Shown in pieces: positions 10,581 to 22,055 of a stretch of DNA of 64,000 nt. The DNA lies in NCBI GenBank assembly GCA_020284085.1, contig JACEVL010000520.1, positions 484,501-548,500 of the forward strand. Direction: 5' to 3'. This DNA comes from Aporrectodea caliginosa. Its lineage: Eukaryota > Annelida > Clitellata > Crassiclitellata > Lumbricidae. A program made the position numbers and the translations under genes. The notes under the pieces are model-generated. The model did no database searches, was not told the DNA's origin, and worked only from the letters and a program-made list of their open reading frames with translations. Every line of letters starts with the position of its first letter. The first letter of the stretch is position 1.

Positions 10581-12297
10581 CAGGGCCGCATTAAGGCTTG
10601 TGCGGGCCCGGTGCTGTGATTGCCTTCCAAGGCCCCCCCTCTGACAACGACCGGTCCACCACGCACATATTTACAACATGCTCACTAGTGAGTAGGCCTA
10701 TTAACTGCCTAAAGATGCTTTTCTTGTGGTGTATTTGTTTCTTTACAAAAGTGTCAGACTACCTAGTAGCCTACAATGACAGCAGGAACGAAAGACAAGC
10801 AATATATAGTTAATTGATATCAATATTTAATATTAGAGAATAGTTTACTAAGCTTAATTTCAGTTAAGACATGAGACTTAGGATGGTTACAGCGAAGTCT
10901 TGCGAACTTTCATTCGCGCAAAGTCGTCAATGACATCATCGAAGTCGACTGTACGCAGGATATCGCTTTCGATACTCATCAAGGACAACATATTCAGCCG
11001 TCCCTGTCCTATAGTTGAGCGAAGCACATTCTTAACGATGCCCAGTTTGGAGAATGTTTGTTCTCCCGAGCAGTTGCTCACCATCATCGACAGGTAGATA
11101 CGCAGCATGATCTCAACATTCGGGAATGTCTGGGTCAGCTGCAGATCGTGCAGAAGCAAATACATGGACAGTTCACAGTTTGCTTTCACACCAGTCTTTC
11201 TATGACTATCCTCCAGCTTAGCGCTGCGTGCACTGTTGGTCTTGACAAACTGCGCAAAGTGGGTCAGTTCCGCAGAGAGGTCACTTTCGATGTCCTCTGG
11301 ATACTTCTCGATGAGAGTCTGAGCAGCTGTCGCCACCTCAGCTTCAGGCTCAGGGTGAGGTACACCATGTACACTGGCTTCCATGTCACTTGATGTTTCT
11401 GCGCCCGCCGCTTCGGCTAAGTCTGTGTCAGACTGACACTGCTGTTTACGAAACATATTGGTCAACTTCGGGATCTTGGACATTAGCGCTTGTGCATCAG
11501 CAGACTTTTTCTGCGCTAATTTCCGTTTCTGGAAGCCAGACGAATGCTGATATGGAGTAAGTCGGTCGCTTAATACGCTTAATACACTTAATACACTTAA
11601 GTTCGGCACGTCACCGATGCCAAATCAAATGAGCAAACACGGAGCAGAATCAACCGACACAGATAACAGAACGCCAACAACTTGACAACAAGTCACACGA
11701 CTCACAACGGGAGAATTGTAATATGGTTAACAATCAAAAATGCATAGTGAATAACACAACTTCATTTGTCTTAGGGTAGGTCTTAAGGCTGCTAGAAATT
11801 TGATATACAGCAAACCCAGTTGTCATGCATGAGAACCAGCTAGAATGTGTGCGGGAGGATAGTTTGATGAAATATGTCTTCTTGATGCTGAAGCTGACTA
11901 TGTTGGGAATGGCCCGAATGGGATAATATACAAGGTGCGTCTGATGTGTGGGGCATATATGACTCAAATATTAGGCATCCGAAGAAAGCATTGACCTACA
12001 TCATGTAGAGGCTGTCAGGTGCCATCAATCTTACAACCAGCCAGTCGGTATATCCGATAACCTCTGTGGCTTAAAAGCTGGCACTCTGTTCGTCTGACTG
12101 AGGCTACGTCTGAAAATTAATTGGGTCAACTACTTCGTATTTATTCATGTAGGCCTAACAGCATTTTTGCTAGATTTAATAATGAGCTAAATATAAGTCC
12201 ATTAACAAAAGATTTTGTCACTTTCGAAAATGCGGGCCCCTCAAAACTGCGGGCCCGGTGCTGCAGCACCCTTAGCACCCCCCTTAATGCGGCCCTG
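10581..12297. mobile_element. hAT transposon, internally deleted
   Basis: Terminal inverted repeats CAGGGCCGCATTAAGG are identical over 16 bp at both ends. The 8-bp flanking duplication CTTACTTA is perfect (10573-10580, 12298-12305), though the flank is itself a CTTA repeat. Both ends carry GCGGGCCCGGTGCTG just inside the termini. The minus strand encodes a shortened transposase; about 690 bp between its start and the right end holds no recognisable gene. Confidence 0.88.
10887..11609 (-). pseudogene. hAT transposase lacking its catalytic core (240 codons)
   Basis: Residues about 22-52 (HSSGFQKRKLAQKK and then SKIPKLTNMF) resemble the N-terminal leader of ZMYM/THAP-associated hAT transposases. 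Residues about 145-240 are the C-terminal dimerisation region: FPNVEIMLRIYLSMM, CSGEQTFSKLGIVKNVLRST and RLNMLSLMSIESDI. The RNase-H-like catalytic segment that should separate them is absent, yet the frame is open, so an internal deletion kept phase. The first residues are a short LSV repeat. The product could at most dimerise with a full transposase; expression is unknown. Confidence 0.75.
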
Positions 12298-12504
12298 CTT
12301 ACTTACCTACTCACTTAAGTGTATTGTTGCCCTTTGTGTAAAAACTTGTTATCATCCGTTCAAACTATGACTTGTGACAAGCGTCACATCTCCTTGCGTC
12401 ATTCGCCAGATGGCAGCTCGGAGCAAGCATTTCTTTTTCTCTTATGCTCAGGCTGCACTTTGTACTCGATTCGGTAGATGGCAACAGAGGGGGGTTTGAG
12501 GGAG

Positions 12505-12582
12505 CGGAGCCGTGGAGGGAGAGGGATGGGAAAAGAGGGGAAGTGGAAGTGAAGGGGAGGTGAGGTAGGGAGGAGCGACTGA
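12505..12582. repeat. GA-rich repeat, copy 2
   Basis: Direct copy of the 10150-10222 repeat (GAAGTGGAAGTGAAGGGGAG and GGAGCGACTGA). No coding sequence. Confidence 0.6.
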
Positions 12583-12984
12583 TTTTTTGCAAAGAGGAGG
12601 GGCTACTGAATTTTAGTGGCCAACCATAGTTCGCTAAACCTTAATTGAAATTAATTGAAATTCCAGAATATACAGATACCGTGTTTTCCTATGAAGATAT
12701 CTCTAATACGCTTGAAATATTCCAAGACTCCTACGCCAAACACTGCTGATACTTTCCACGTGGTCTCCAGAGCAGGCTCAATGATCACTAATAAGATGTC
12801 CGTTATTGTTGATTTCAGTTAGGATGTAAGTGGTCTCACTTACGACAAAAGAAGCTTATTGTGTATCAACTAAAGGCCTCTTTTATAAGTCGTCACAATT
12901 ATTGGTCCTGAAAAGTGTAGAGTGATCAGCACCTCTGATGAGTCTCCCTGAAGTCGCTATATAAATTTGCAATTATAATTACAT
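12583..12984. other. Unannotated intergenic stretch
   Basis: No gene recognised. CGCTATATAAAT-like sequence near 12956 resembles LINE/SINE 3' ends but is too short to assign. Confidence 0.3.
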
Positions 12985-13173
12985 TTACAACGTTGGCTCC
13001 AGTACCTTGTCGCTAATCGGACATCTGAATTTCAGGAAACTGGTTGTCAAACGGTCTATGAAATGTAATGTAGGCCTAAGTGTCGGAAATTTCTCAGTGC
13101 CACACAAAAGCCACGTCATAACAACACGAATTGTTAGATATTTTCCCACTGTTAGGGCTGCTAGGGCAGTCAT
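12985..13173 (-). pseudogene. Possible degenerate DEG/ENaC fragment (TM1 region)
   Basis: The minus strand reads TIRVVMTWLLCG where family members have SRVVRIFWLVAL. In other frames follow QFPEIQMSD (compare NFPDVTICN) and PISDKVLEP (compare PIADEKQFYEL). The nucleotide run GTGGCTTTTGTG, then GAAATTT and ACATTACATT, is shared with the pseudogene near 61.4 kb. Frames are broken and similarity is short, so this is tentative. Confidence 0.35.
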
Positions 13174-13265
13174 GCATCGCTGATCAAATCAATAACTCAT
13201 CATTTACTTTGAGCAAGTGCAATTCTGGCGCTCAATGATGTTTAGCCATGCTTCAGTGGCAAAAT

Positions 13266-13759
13266 CTGCTTTCTGTGTATGCCTACACTCCCACTGTCAC
13301 ACAAGCGGCCTTTGGTCCAAATCTTTGTCATGTAAAGAAATAGATAACCAGGAAACAATTTAGTCCGAGAGATGAATGTTAGAGAGGCGTGTTACTCAAA
13401 GGTAGATATGTTAGAGAGGCGTGAAACTCAAAGGTAGGTATGAGTAAAGGTGCATTAGATACCATTAGAAAGTATCGCGTGCACTGACTCTAATGCCAAA
13501 CTATAGGTGAAGAATTTATAATAACAGAATTTTCTTGCATTTTATTTGCACGATGGACACATAATCTGGTATCAGTGACGCTCTGTGTAGGGTTAAATGG
13601 TACAAGAACAGCGTCGATGAAACGATGGAGCTGTAAGAGGAGTTCCCCCACGGTTCGACTATGCTGCTCACAAAACCCAACAAGGTATAATCATCTCATG
13701 CTCAGACTGCACACAATCTGACTGTTCTGTTGCTTACACATGATGTGCGAGTTCAAACG
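13266..13759 (+). repeat. Tandem block copy 1, related to the channel 5' flank
   Basis: Begins CTGCTTTCTGTGTATGCCTA and is followed by a second copy at 13760. Both contain CTGGTATCAGTG, GCTCACAAAACCCAA and CAGACTGCACACAATCTGAC. The last motif matches GAGACTGCAGACAATCTAAC in the 5' flank of channel gene 1. No channel ORF follows on this strand. Confidence 0.6.
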
Positions 13760-14190
13760 CTGCTTTCTGTGTATGCCTACACTCCCCCAAGCGGCCTTTG
13801 CTCTATAATCTATATCTTTGTCATGTAAAGGAATAAATAATCAGCAGACAATTTCGTTCGAGAGGTAAACATTAGAGAGACGTGTAACTCAAAGGCAGGA
13901 ACGGGTGAAGATACATAAGATACCATTAGAAAAGTATCGCTGGTACTGACTCTTCACTATATTATGTGAAGAATTTGCAATAACAGAAAATTCTTGTGTT
14001 TCATTCGCACGATGGACACACAATCTGGTATCAGTGCGACTCTTTGAAGGGATAAGTAAAGCAAGAACAACATCATCGGTGAAACGATGAAGGAGGGATA
14101 TCAACTATACTGCTCACAAAACCCAATAAGGTATAATGGACTCATCCTGAGACTGCGCGTAATCTAACTGTTCTCATGCATACAACTGAT
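13760..14190 (+). repeat. Tandem block copy 2, related to the channel 5' flank
   Basis: Diverged copy of 13266-13759 with the same order of landmarks: TTTGTCATGTAAAGGAAT, GATACCATTAGAAAAGTATC, CACGATGGACACAC, GCTCACAAAACCCAATAAGG and GAGACTGCGCGTAATCTAAC. The downstream gene is missing, and 14480 onward is a LINE fragment. Confidence 0.6.
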
Positions 14191-14479
14191 GTAGGCCTAC
14201 GTGTTTCTGGATTATAGCTCTTCTTTGAAGCAGAGGCTGCATTGTCTGATTTCAAAGGGTTTGTGTAGTGTCGCAGTCTCTGGAGCAAGAGTCTGTAGAC
14301 AAACTTCAGTCCAGCTGCGTTGATTCTTAGTAATCTATGAGAATATCTCTTGGAAAGATGATGCCGAGCATGCGTCGAGAAAGGTCTCCAAAATTGTAGC
14401 AGGTAGACTGAAATAGTCTTTGTCAACACTCTCGCTGACCTTTGCTGTATACTGCTCTTCTACTGCCTTATCTAAATTA
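14191..14479. other. Unannotated stretch between flank block and LINE
   Basis: The weak resemblance GTGTCGCAGTCTCTGGA to the gene 1 leader (near 2182) is all I see. No ORF with recognisable product. Confidence 0.3.
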
Positions 14480-15027
14480 CTACACCATAGTCTGGGACGG
14501 TGGTTATCAGAGTATACTTAAACCCATATTTTTTTTCTTGCAAAAGAGGGCAATCAAAATTATCTGTGGGGTCCACTATGCAACCAAGAACAATTTACGA
14601 CACATTATATAAAAACTCCAATGCATTGGCACCACCTGGGAATGCTTCCCACACTATATTTAATAACTGGTTTCCTGAAATTGCTGTAATGCATGATTAT
14701 AACACCTAATTATAAACAGAATGATCGATTCGAGGTCTACAGGACAAATGTCCGATATTTCTCCTTTCGAGTAAAAGGCCCGAAGTTATTGAACTCTCTT
14801 AGTACTTTTGTGGATTCTACTCATCCAGCTATTTAAGAACATGATTTGCTGCCATCACTCTTTATGCAACATGACTTTGTAATTAGGTGTCCCTATTTAG
14901 CGTGATCTAATGATCCCTTCAGGGCCTCCTTTTTGAAACCATATCAAGTCATTCATGTTACTACATTACATTGTGAGTTCTATTGCTGGTTCAAAATAAA
15001 AGAATTGATTGATTGATTGATTGATTA
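14480..15027 (+). mobile_element. 5'-truncated LINE with (GATT)n tail
   Basis: Reads YYTIVWDGGYQSILKPIFFL, then QKRAIKIICGVHY, the RT thumb/C-terminal region of CR1/L2-group LINEs, and then DRFEVYRTNVRYFSFRVKG in another frame. The 3' UTR has the family hairpin (CGTGATCTAATGATCCC at about 14900) and a GATT tail at 15006-15027. Frameshifted and inactive. Confidence 0.7.
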
Positions 15028-15189
15028 ATACTAAAATACCGGAGATACATTCACTAGCGTATTTAAGGGTGATCATAACAGAATTTCATTGACTTTTACT
15101 GACTCTTTAATATGCATTTACTAACTATTACCGGCCATTCAAACAGAGCATGTCATTGTCAGGTTTGACCGTTAGGCATTTATAATTAC

Positions 15190-15945
15190 AACTAGCAGTT
15201 TTTACCCGGCGTTCGCCCGGGTTTTCCTCAACGCCCGTGTATTTGAATTTAACGACATCTTCGTCAGCGCCCGTGAATTTGAATTTAACGATGTGCAAAT
15301 TTTTCGTGTGTCCCTCTTGCGAAATTTACGCGCTGGCTTGAAATTCTTTAATTACAACTCTATGCAATATATACTCCTGCATAGCTAGAATTCAGTGGCA
15401 TTGAAACTATGATCACATCGAAACTTAAAATGTCCAAATATCGGAATTTAAAGTAAAGTTGATCTAAAGTTGGGTTGAGATCTATAGAAATTCAAATGAA
15501 AAAACGTTCGTTAAAAATTTCGTATCCCGTAAGTGTTGCATTGAAATTCTGCCGTGGGCGTTACCACATCTGATTTGAAATTAACGGTCATCGTGATTGG
15601 TTGCGAATCAGAGCGTTGACCTAAATGCTCCTCGTGACGTAAGATTGCATATTAAATTTAGCCAGCGTGACGTGGACAAATGGCCATACTATGGGCGGTA
15701 TTAAGATAGCCTCGTTTAAAAAGTTGTAAATTTAAAATGTCCATATATCGGCGTTTAAATAAAATTGCGAGCTGAAAATAGTCGCGTTGACCATGACGTG
15801 GCGTAATAATGTTTTGTAAAATTTTGTAAATCGCTAAAGCGTTTTGTTTCGGAGCCTTTAGACAACGGACAAACAAACATACAAACAAACAAACGGAAGG
15901 ACAACGTAAACAGACTAAGACTTATAATATAGATATATATCTTGT
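15190..15945 (+). mobile_element. RTE-like 3' region or SINE-like repeat
   Basis: Starts CTAGCAGTTTTTACCCGGCG and ends in GACAAACAAACATACAAAC followed by a TATAATATAGATATATAT terminus. This start and end pattern is known from RTE-type 3' ends and related SINEs in invertebrates. The interior repeats CCCGTGTATTTGAATTTAACG. No coding region is seen. Confidence 0.45.
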
Positions 15946-16037
15946 TGATGTTTATATGGGCATAGGCGGAGACTTGGTCTTGGGTTTGGGGGGGACCGGC
16001 GGATCGGCCGAAGGACGATCGGCGAGGCGCGAAGCGC

Positions 16038-16880
16038 CGAGCAGAGGGAGGGTTTGGGGAGGGGATGTGCCCCTCCCCTATTTAAATTTTTTGAATTTTC
16101 ACACTGTAATGCAGTGGTTCTTAACCTTTTCAAGGGAGCCGAACCCCAAGAGAAATACATGACCATTGACCACTCACCGAACCCCTCAAGTTTGAACAAT
16201 AATTTTTTAACTAATGGGAACAAAAGGAAATAAAAATGTGTACAAAAATGTGATACAATATTAATACATTCAATACATGAACTACTTACAGTTAACTATT
16301 TTATTAAATAAGAGTCGAAAAATAAAAATAAAATAGCAAATGATTTTTCACTCACTGACCCTGAATATATATATAATATTTCAGAGGACCTCTGCCGAAC
16401 CCCTGGCACTGGCTCACCGAACCCCAGGAGTTCGGTCGAACACTGGTTAAGAAACACTGCTGTAATGGTAGCATTTTAAGCTGTCATTTGAAAAAATTGC
16501 TCTATAATTGAGTGCTGATAGGAACCAGCTGTCACTCGTAGATTACAAGTAGTTTGAGTCGTGTTTGAGTTTGGGGAGGGGTTTAAATATTTTTTGAATT
16601 TCCACACTGTAATGGTAGCATTTTAAGCTGTCATTTGAAAAAATTGCTCTATAATTTGAGTGCTGATAGGAACCAGCTGTCACTCGTAGCTTATATGTAG
16701 TTTGAGTTGTGTTTGAGTTTGGGGAGGGTTTGGGGAGGGATGTGCCCTCTCCCTATTTAAATTTTTTTGAATTTTCACACTGTAATAGTAGCATTTTAAG
16801 CTGTCATCTGAATAAAATTGCTCTATTATTTGAGTGCTGATAAGAACCAGCTGTCACTCATAGCTATTACTATTATATTC
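16038..16880. repeat. Three tandem units of about 150-170 bp inside the hAT-like element
   Basis: Units share TTTGGGGAGGG, CACACTGTAATGGTAGCATT, TAAGCTGTCATTTGAA and GGAACCAGCTGTCACTC. Unit 1 is split by the MITE at 16112-16459; units 2 and 3 start near 16568 and 16727. Confidence 0.8.
16112..16459. mobile_element. Nested hAT-like MITE, 348 bp
   Basis: Ends CAGTGGTTCTTAACC and, reversed, CAGTGTTTCTTAACC are classic hAT termini. CTGTAATG duplicates perfectly at 16104-16111 and 16460-16467. The two sister tandem units (near 16602 and 16772) keep the uninterrupted CACACTGTAAT sequence and serve as empty sites. Confidence 0.92.
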
Positions 16881-17126
16881 ATGAAATATTTCAGAAATAT
16901 TGGGGGGATATAAGCAGCTCCGTCCCCCACCTCAAGTTTTGGGGGGACCGTCCCCCGCTGTCCCCCCTAAGTCTCCGCCCCTGTATATGGGAATGACTTG
17001 ATAAGCTGTGTCAGCTTCTTCTTCTTCTCATTCAATCGTTCCATGTACTAGATTATTAGTGAACTACTCAGAAACATTATACATGGTTATGTACTTTTAT
17101 TAATTAGTCGAGTTAGCGTTGGGAAT

Positions 17127-17385
17127 AATAATAATAATATTCTTTATTGAAACAATCCGGTTGACAAACCGCAACCGGTTACAGTTTACAGTTATGCAAT
17201 TGAAACAATTCACAAGAACACAAATGACAGAAGACATAAATCCTAACTACTAACAGAACAGACAGCTTGCAATACACGGCGCTAATAGCAGCCTACAACG
17301 CATGTCCGCCTACGGATGTCGATCTCGGTATCTCTAGCTCTCTATGCCAGTGTGTTATCCAATGCGCTATCGCCCCCTCCCCATG
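17127..17385 (-). mobile_element. tRNA-derived SINE
   Basis: On the minus strand the head at about 17385-17310 has an A-box-like TAGCGCATTGG and a B-box-like GAGATCGACATCC at tRNA spacing. A body with CAACCGGATTGTTTCAATAA follows and ends in (ATT)n at about 17140-17127. No target duplication was found. Confidence 0.55.
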
Positions 17386-18151
<766 letters not shown>

Positions 18152-18299
18152 CTTTCTCCCTCATCTCTATGTCCTCTCCCCTTCACTGTCTCTCTCTACC
18201 CCTCCACTTCGCAGTCTATACTCTCCTCATCCTACCCTTCCTCATTTTCCATCCTCTTTCCTCTTTTCTGCCCTCTAGCTCTTTGTCTCCCTCTTCCTC

Positions 18300-19359
18300 G
18301 AAAGAAGATAGAGCCATGTGATGAAACAGAAAGCCTCAGTTCATGAATATGGTTCCTGATATAAAGAAAGTCAAGAACCATATAATTGATTTTGTAGCTG
18401 TCTTTCCCAATGACAAAGTGGTAATGCATGGCTGAACAATTTATTGATTCATCATTATCTTAAACAATCACAATACTAGCGGTCTTTGATGGCCACAGAG
18501 CATGACCTCTGGCAGCCACGCTAGGTTGCTGCTGGTGCAGGAAAACTGGTGTCTTGGTAGGCCTAAACACCGTCCAGTGTCCATATGCGGGCGGGCTGCA
18601 AACAAAGCAATTCTTGGACCGTTACACTAACAAAGTTTAAATGAAAATTAAAAACATATATATAGATCAGCCATCCATTTCATAATCAACAATTCACATT
18701 AATGAAGTAGACTTAATGCATACGATTGCAAGACACGATAAAGATCTAATATCACATGCAACATTTGGCGGCAGAAGAACCACGCCTCTAACATCACAAT
18801 GCTGCCCATTAAAAGTGAGCGCATATAATCTCAATCTGTGACTGCAGCCGTATGTGACATACCTTTGAAGTTCTTGTTCCTTGCTTGCCGCTGTTGTTAA
18901 TATGGCGGATGCAGAGTTATCAGTTTGGCTCTAAGATACACTTCGAAAACAACTGTGATATTGCGGCGTTGTTACAGTTACAATGGACACTGTGAGTGAA
19001 GTTAGCATATACAGTTTAGGATTTGAATTGACTTCCGATAGTCTTCGTCAATATTTCTTGTCAATTACTAGGTGCATGACTGTTACAGGAGGCAGTTCAC
19101 AAGAAACATTCAAACGTAAGTGTAGTCTTCTCTTGTCATGAGGTCTTCTTAATCATGTAAGTATAGTGATTTGGTTTGAATGGCTTAATAAAATCGAATG
19201 ACGAAAAACGGATAATTAAAAACTCAACGTAAGCTATTCTGAATGCCTGAGGCCCTGAGCAAACGCATAATGCAGTTGAAGGGCTGTAATTTCATCAAGC
19301 CTTCGATAAACATACTTATATAGTCATCATTTGACAGCCACTCTCAAGTAGATATATCT
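18300..19359 (+). promoter_or_regulatory. 5' flank of gene 2
   Basis: Upstream region of the channel gene at 19360, much less similar to the other 5' flanks than those are to one another. No promoter element can be named. No other ORF is convincing. Confidence 0.3.
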
Positions 19360-20889
19360 ATGATAGAACAAATACAGCAAGAGTTGCGAAAGTTTGGAGA
19401 GAGTACAAGCATTAAGGGCGTCAGTCGTACTATAAAATCCCGCAGTCGAGTTGGAAGAATATTTTGGTTGGTGGCATTGCTTGCCTGTTTCTCAATACTT
19501 TCATTCCAAGTCATTACCCTTGGCGTTAATTACTGCAATTATGGAGTAACGAATACTTTCTTGTGGGTTCCGAGTGAACCGAACTTTCCGGATGTCACAA
19601 TCTGCAATCTCGTTCCGATAGCGGATGAAAAACAGTTCTATGAGTTATATGAAACATATTTGCATGGAATCAAAGTTATGAAAAACCAAGCACCTGATAA
19701 ACTAAAAAGCATCGCTGAATTCTGGAGGATCTTTGAATTGTTATACATGTTTAACGCCAACATTCCCTTCTTACAAGACCTCGGTAACAAGTCAAACTTA
19801 AACGATTTGATTGTTAGTTCCTATTACTATGATTGGGATTTTTACACTAGAAAGAAGTGTGGCAGAGTTTCAGTTTTGGAAAAGCCACTTCAGTTGTGTG
19901 TAAGCATGCAGCCAAAGAGCGATGCTGCTGCGATTTCTGCTGTGGTATTTATAAACGAGTTAAAACCAAAACTCATGGATTCGTATTTCGATTGGATGAG
20001 AATTGATTCAGATACCGGGATCAGAGTAATGATTCACCCTAAAGGCACGAAACCAAATCCTTATGTTGCAGTTTACGCAGCTCCTGGAACAAGTATCCGT
20101 ATTGACGTTAAGCAGAACAACATTACAAGATTATTATATCCCTACGGAAACTGCAGCGATAGACAACGAATATTTCTAGGTGAGGAAAATTCTCCTCCAT
20201 ACGATCGAGCAACGTGCATCAGTCTGTGTAGACAACGCCAGCTTATAAAAGCATGCGGCTGTATCGATCTCTTCGAATATTTCACTGATGCGGAATTGCT
20301 AATGACTAACTACACGATATGCTTTAATATCACAAAGCATCTAGAAGCTTCTCCAATGAATAGAGACAACGGAGTCATTACAGAAATCCTTTGGAGTGTA
20401 TTCAACTGTACGAGGTTTTTCATCCGTAGGGAAGACCTATGCGACTGTCCAATCCCGTGTTCTGAAATACAGTACGAAATCAGTAGTTCATCGTCTAATT
20501 GGCCAAATATCCGTTACCAATTGGGATTTTACAATGATTATATTCGCAACGATGAACGATATCGTGAGAAATTTCTGGCGTACGAGAAGATACGGAACAA
20601 TTCTAATGGTCAAAGCGATGTGGAAAATATTGAAGAAATCCAGAAATTGAAGTTGATTGAACAGAACTTTCTTCAAGTCAAGGTTATGATGAGTGAGAAA
20701 CGCGTTCAGCTGGTGAAGGACATTCCAGCGGTGTCCTGGGATACACTGGCTTCAAATCTCGGTGGATCATTGAATCTTTGGCTTGGTGTTTCAATAATGA
20801 CGGCAGCTGAAATCTTCGAGTTGGTCTATTATTTAGTAAACATAGCTCTATCTAGAAAAGAGAGTGAAAATCAGAATACGCATTTGTGA
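19360..20889 (+). CDS. DEG/ENaC family sodium channel subunit (gene 2)
   Basis: Intact 509-residue single-exon channel subunit. TM1 is at about 33-56, FPDVTICN at 76-83, and TM2 at about 470-497 with GVS at 476-478 as the GxS filter. The extracellular domain keeps CISLCRQRQ, ACGCIDLFEYFTDAE, CDCPIPC and the WPN motif, with sequons at NNITR, GNCSD, TNYTI and FNITK. The cytoplasmic gating motif is Lys19-Gly20 in place of His-Gly. It is the most diverged of the plus-strand trio, with substitutions spread through the finger and thumb region. It probably forms homo- or heterotrimers with its neighbours; the ligand is unknown. The start is chosen because all paralogues begin here and an in-frame Met follows ATATCT. 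Confidence 0.93.
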   Translation: MIEQIQQELRKFGESTSIKGVSRTIKSRSRVGRIFWLVALLACFSILSFQVITLGVNYCNYGVTNTFLWVPSEPNFPDVTICNLVPIADEKQFYELYETYLHGIKVMKNQAPDKLKSIAEFWRIFELLYMFNANIPFLQDLGNKSNLNDLIVSSYYYDWDFYTRKKCGRVSVLEKPLQLCVSMQPKSDAAAISAVVFINELKPKLMDSYFDWMRIDSDTGIRVMIHPKGTKPNPYVAVYAAPGTSIRIDVKQNNITRLLYPYGNCSDRQRIFLGEENSPPYDRATCISLCRQRQLIKACGCIDLFEYFTDAELLMTNYTICFNITKHLEASPMNRDNGVITEILWSVFNCTRFFIRREDLCDCPIPCSEIQYEISSSSSNWPNIRYQLGFYNDYIRNDERYREKFLAYEKIRNNSNGQSDVENIEEIQKLKLIEQNFLQVKVMMSEKRVQLVKDIPAVSWDTLASNLGGSLNLWLGVSIMTAAEIFELVYYLVNIALSRKESENQNTHL

Positions 20890-21779
20890 AAGTAATGAGA
20901 GATGTGATAAGTGAAAGACTGACATCTAGCCTACATCACCGCACTCGTGAAGTCCTATTGTGGATTTAGTGTCCATACAACGGTTCTTCATTTCAAACAC
21001 TCACTAATTCGCTTGCACTTTTATTAAGCCCATATTGATGAGTTTGTTGGACTAACTGTGCGTAATAAAATTATCGATGCATTAGTTATCGGACTATAAA
21101 GAAATGCTTTGACATAAGTTCCGGCGCAGCGGCGCTGGTAAAAAAAAAGAACGAGGCAACGCCAAGACTTCTTTAAGGTCAGTCGTGAGCGTAACATATC
21201 GCTGATGGCCTAGCCTTGGATTTGCGCTATATAATTTTGCACTTAGAAACAATCATTGAACCATGACGAAGGACGCTACTTGACTGTCTCGATTCGGGCG
21301 GAAGAAAGGAGTTACAACAATAACCGACTATGAGCTACTAAACATTTGCGAAGAGTTCAGTCAAAACTATTGCTGTTTAACGGTCGAATCGAAGGAGCTC
21401 TTTGTTTGCAATTAGTGTCATAATCTGTCATTGGAATCTTTGCCCCCTAAATATGTATGCTTAGACACCAAAATCACGATTTTATGTGAAGGAGAAGCTG
21501 AGATATTGAACAATATGTATATCGGTCGGCCATTTTGTAAAATGGCTGCCATAGCCGCTAGATGGCCGTGAAAATTTGTGTCCCGGGCTTTTGGACTCGT
21601 CTACCCATGTACTATCTGGAACCAAAGGGCGCATTGGTTGCCAAATGTGAAATATTTTTAAGCTCTCGTACCCCACTATTTGTTTTCTTGATGAAAAGGA
21701 ATTTAGGTTGAAAGTAAGAATTATTCTGTACGTTGTGGTTGAAATAATGGATCGACTTAGCTCTTGAACACAAAGAGAT
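20890..21779. other. 3' flank of gene 2, unannotated
   Basis: No gene recognised. A 131-codon reverse frame (21482-21877) overlaps a repeat and shows no domain. Confidence 0.3.
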
Positions 21780-22055
21780 CCTACCAAAATTGTTAATTTC
21801 GTCAGTACGATGAATGGATGAACCCTTTCATGGTGATTGTGCAACTGGAATGAGCTCTTGGAGAAATCTGATTGCATTGATTGAAAATGAATATTCCATC
21901 AATGAGGATAATTCGTTGATCACCCTAGAAAACGCCAGGTTTAAAATGCATTTCGTTGTATGTTTAGTTTGGAGTTTATGAGGTTGAACTGTAGAAAATT
22001 TCTACATTCTAGATGTTCTGCACTTGTAAGTTTTTATGTCATAAAGCACCACAAA
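21780..22055 (-). repeat. Repeat shared with 27755-28025, probably LINE-derived
   Basis: Shared runs include AAATTGTTAATTTCG, GAAATCTGATTGCA, AATGAGGATAATTCG and GAAAACGCCAGGTTT. The second copy leads directly into a LINE C-terminus on the minus strand, so this is likely coding remains of the same LINE. It could also be a shared 3' flank of genes 2 and 3. Confidence 0.5.

Larger units (their letters stand above)
15961..16983. mobile_element. Non-autonomous hAT-like transposon, 1023 bp
   Basis: Ends CATAGGCGGAGACTT and, reversed, CAGGGGCGGAGACTT differ at two bases. The 8-bp duplication TATATGGG is perfect (15953-15960, 16984-16991). The interior is about three tandem units and hosts another hAT MITE. 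No transposase is present. Confidence 0.87.
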
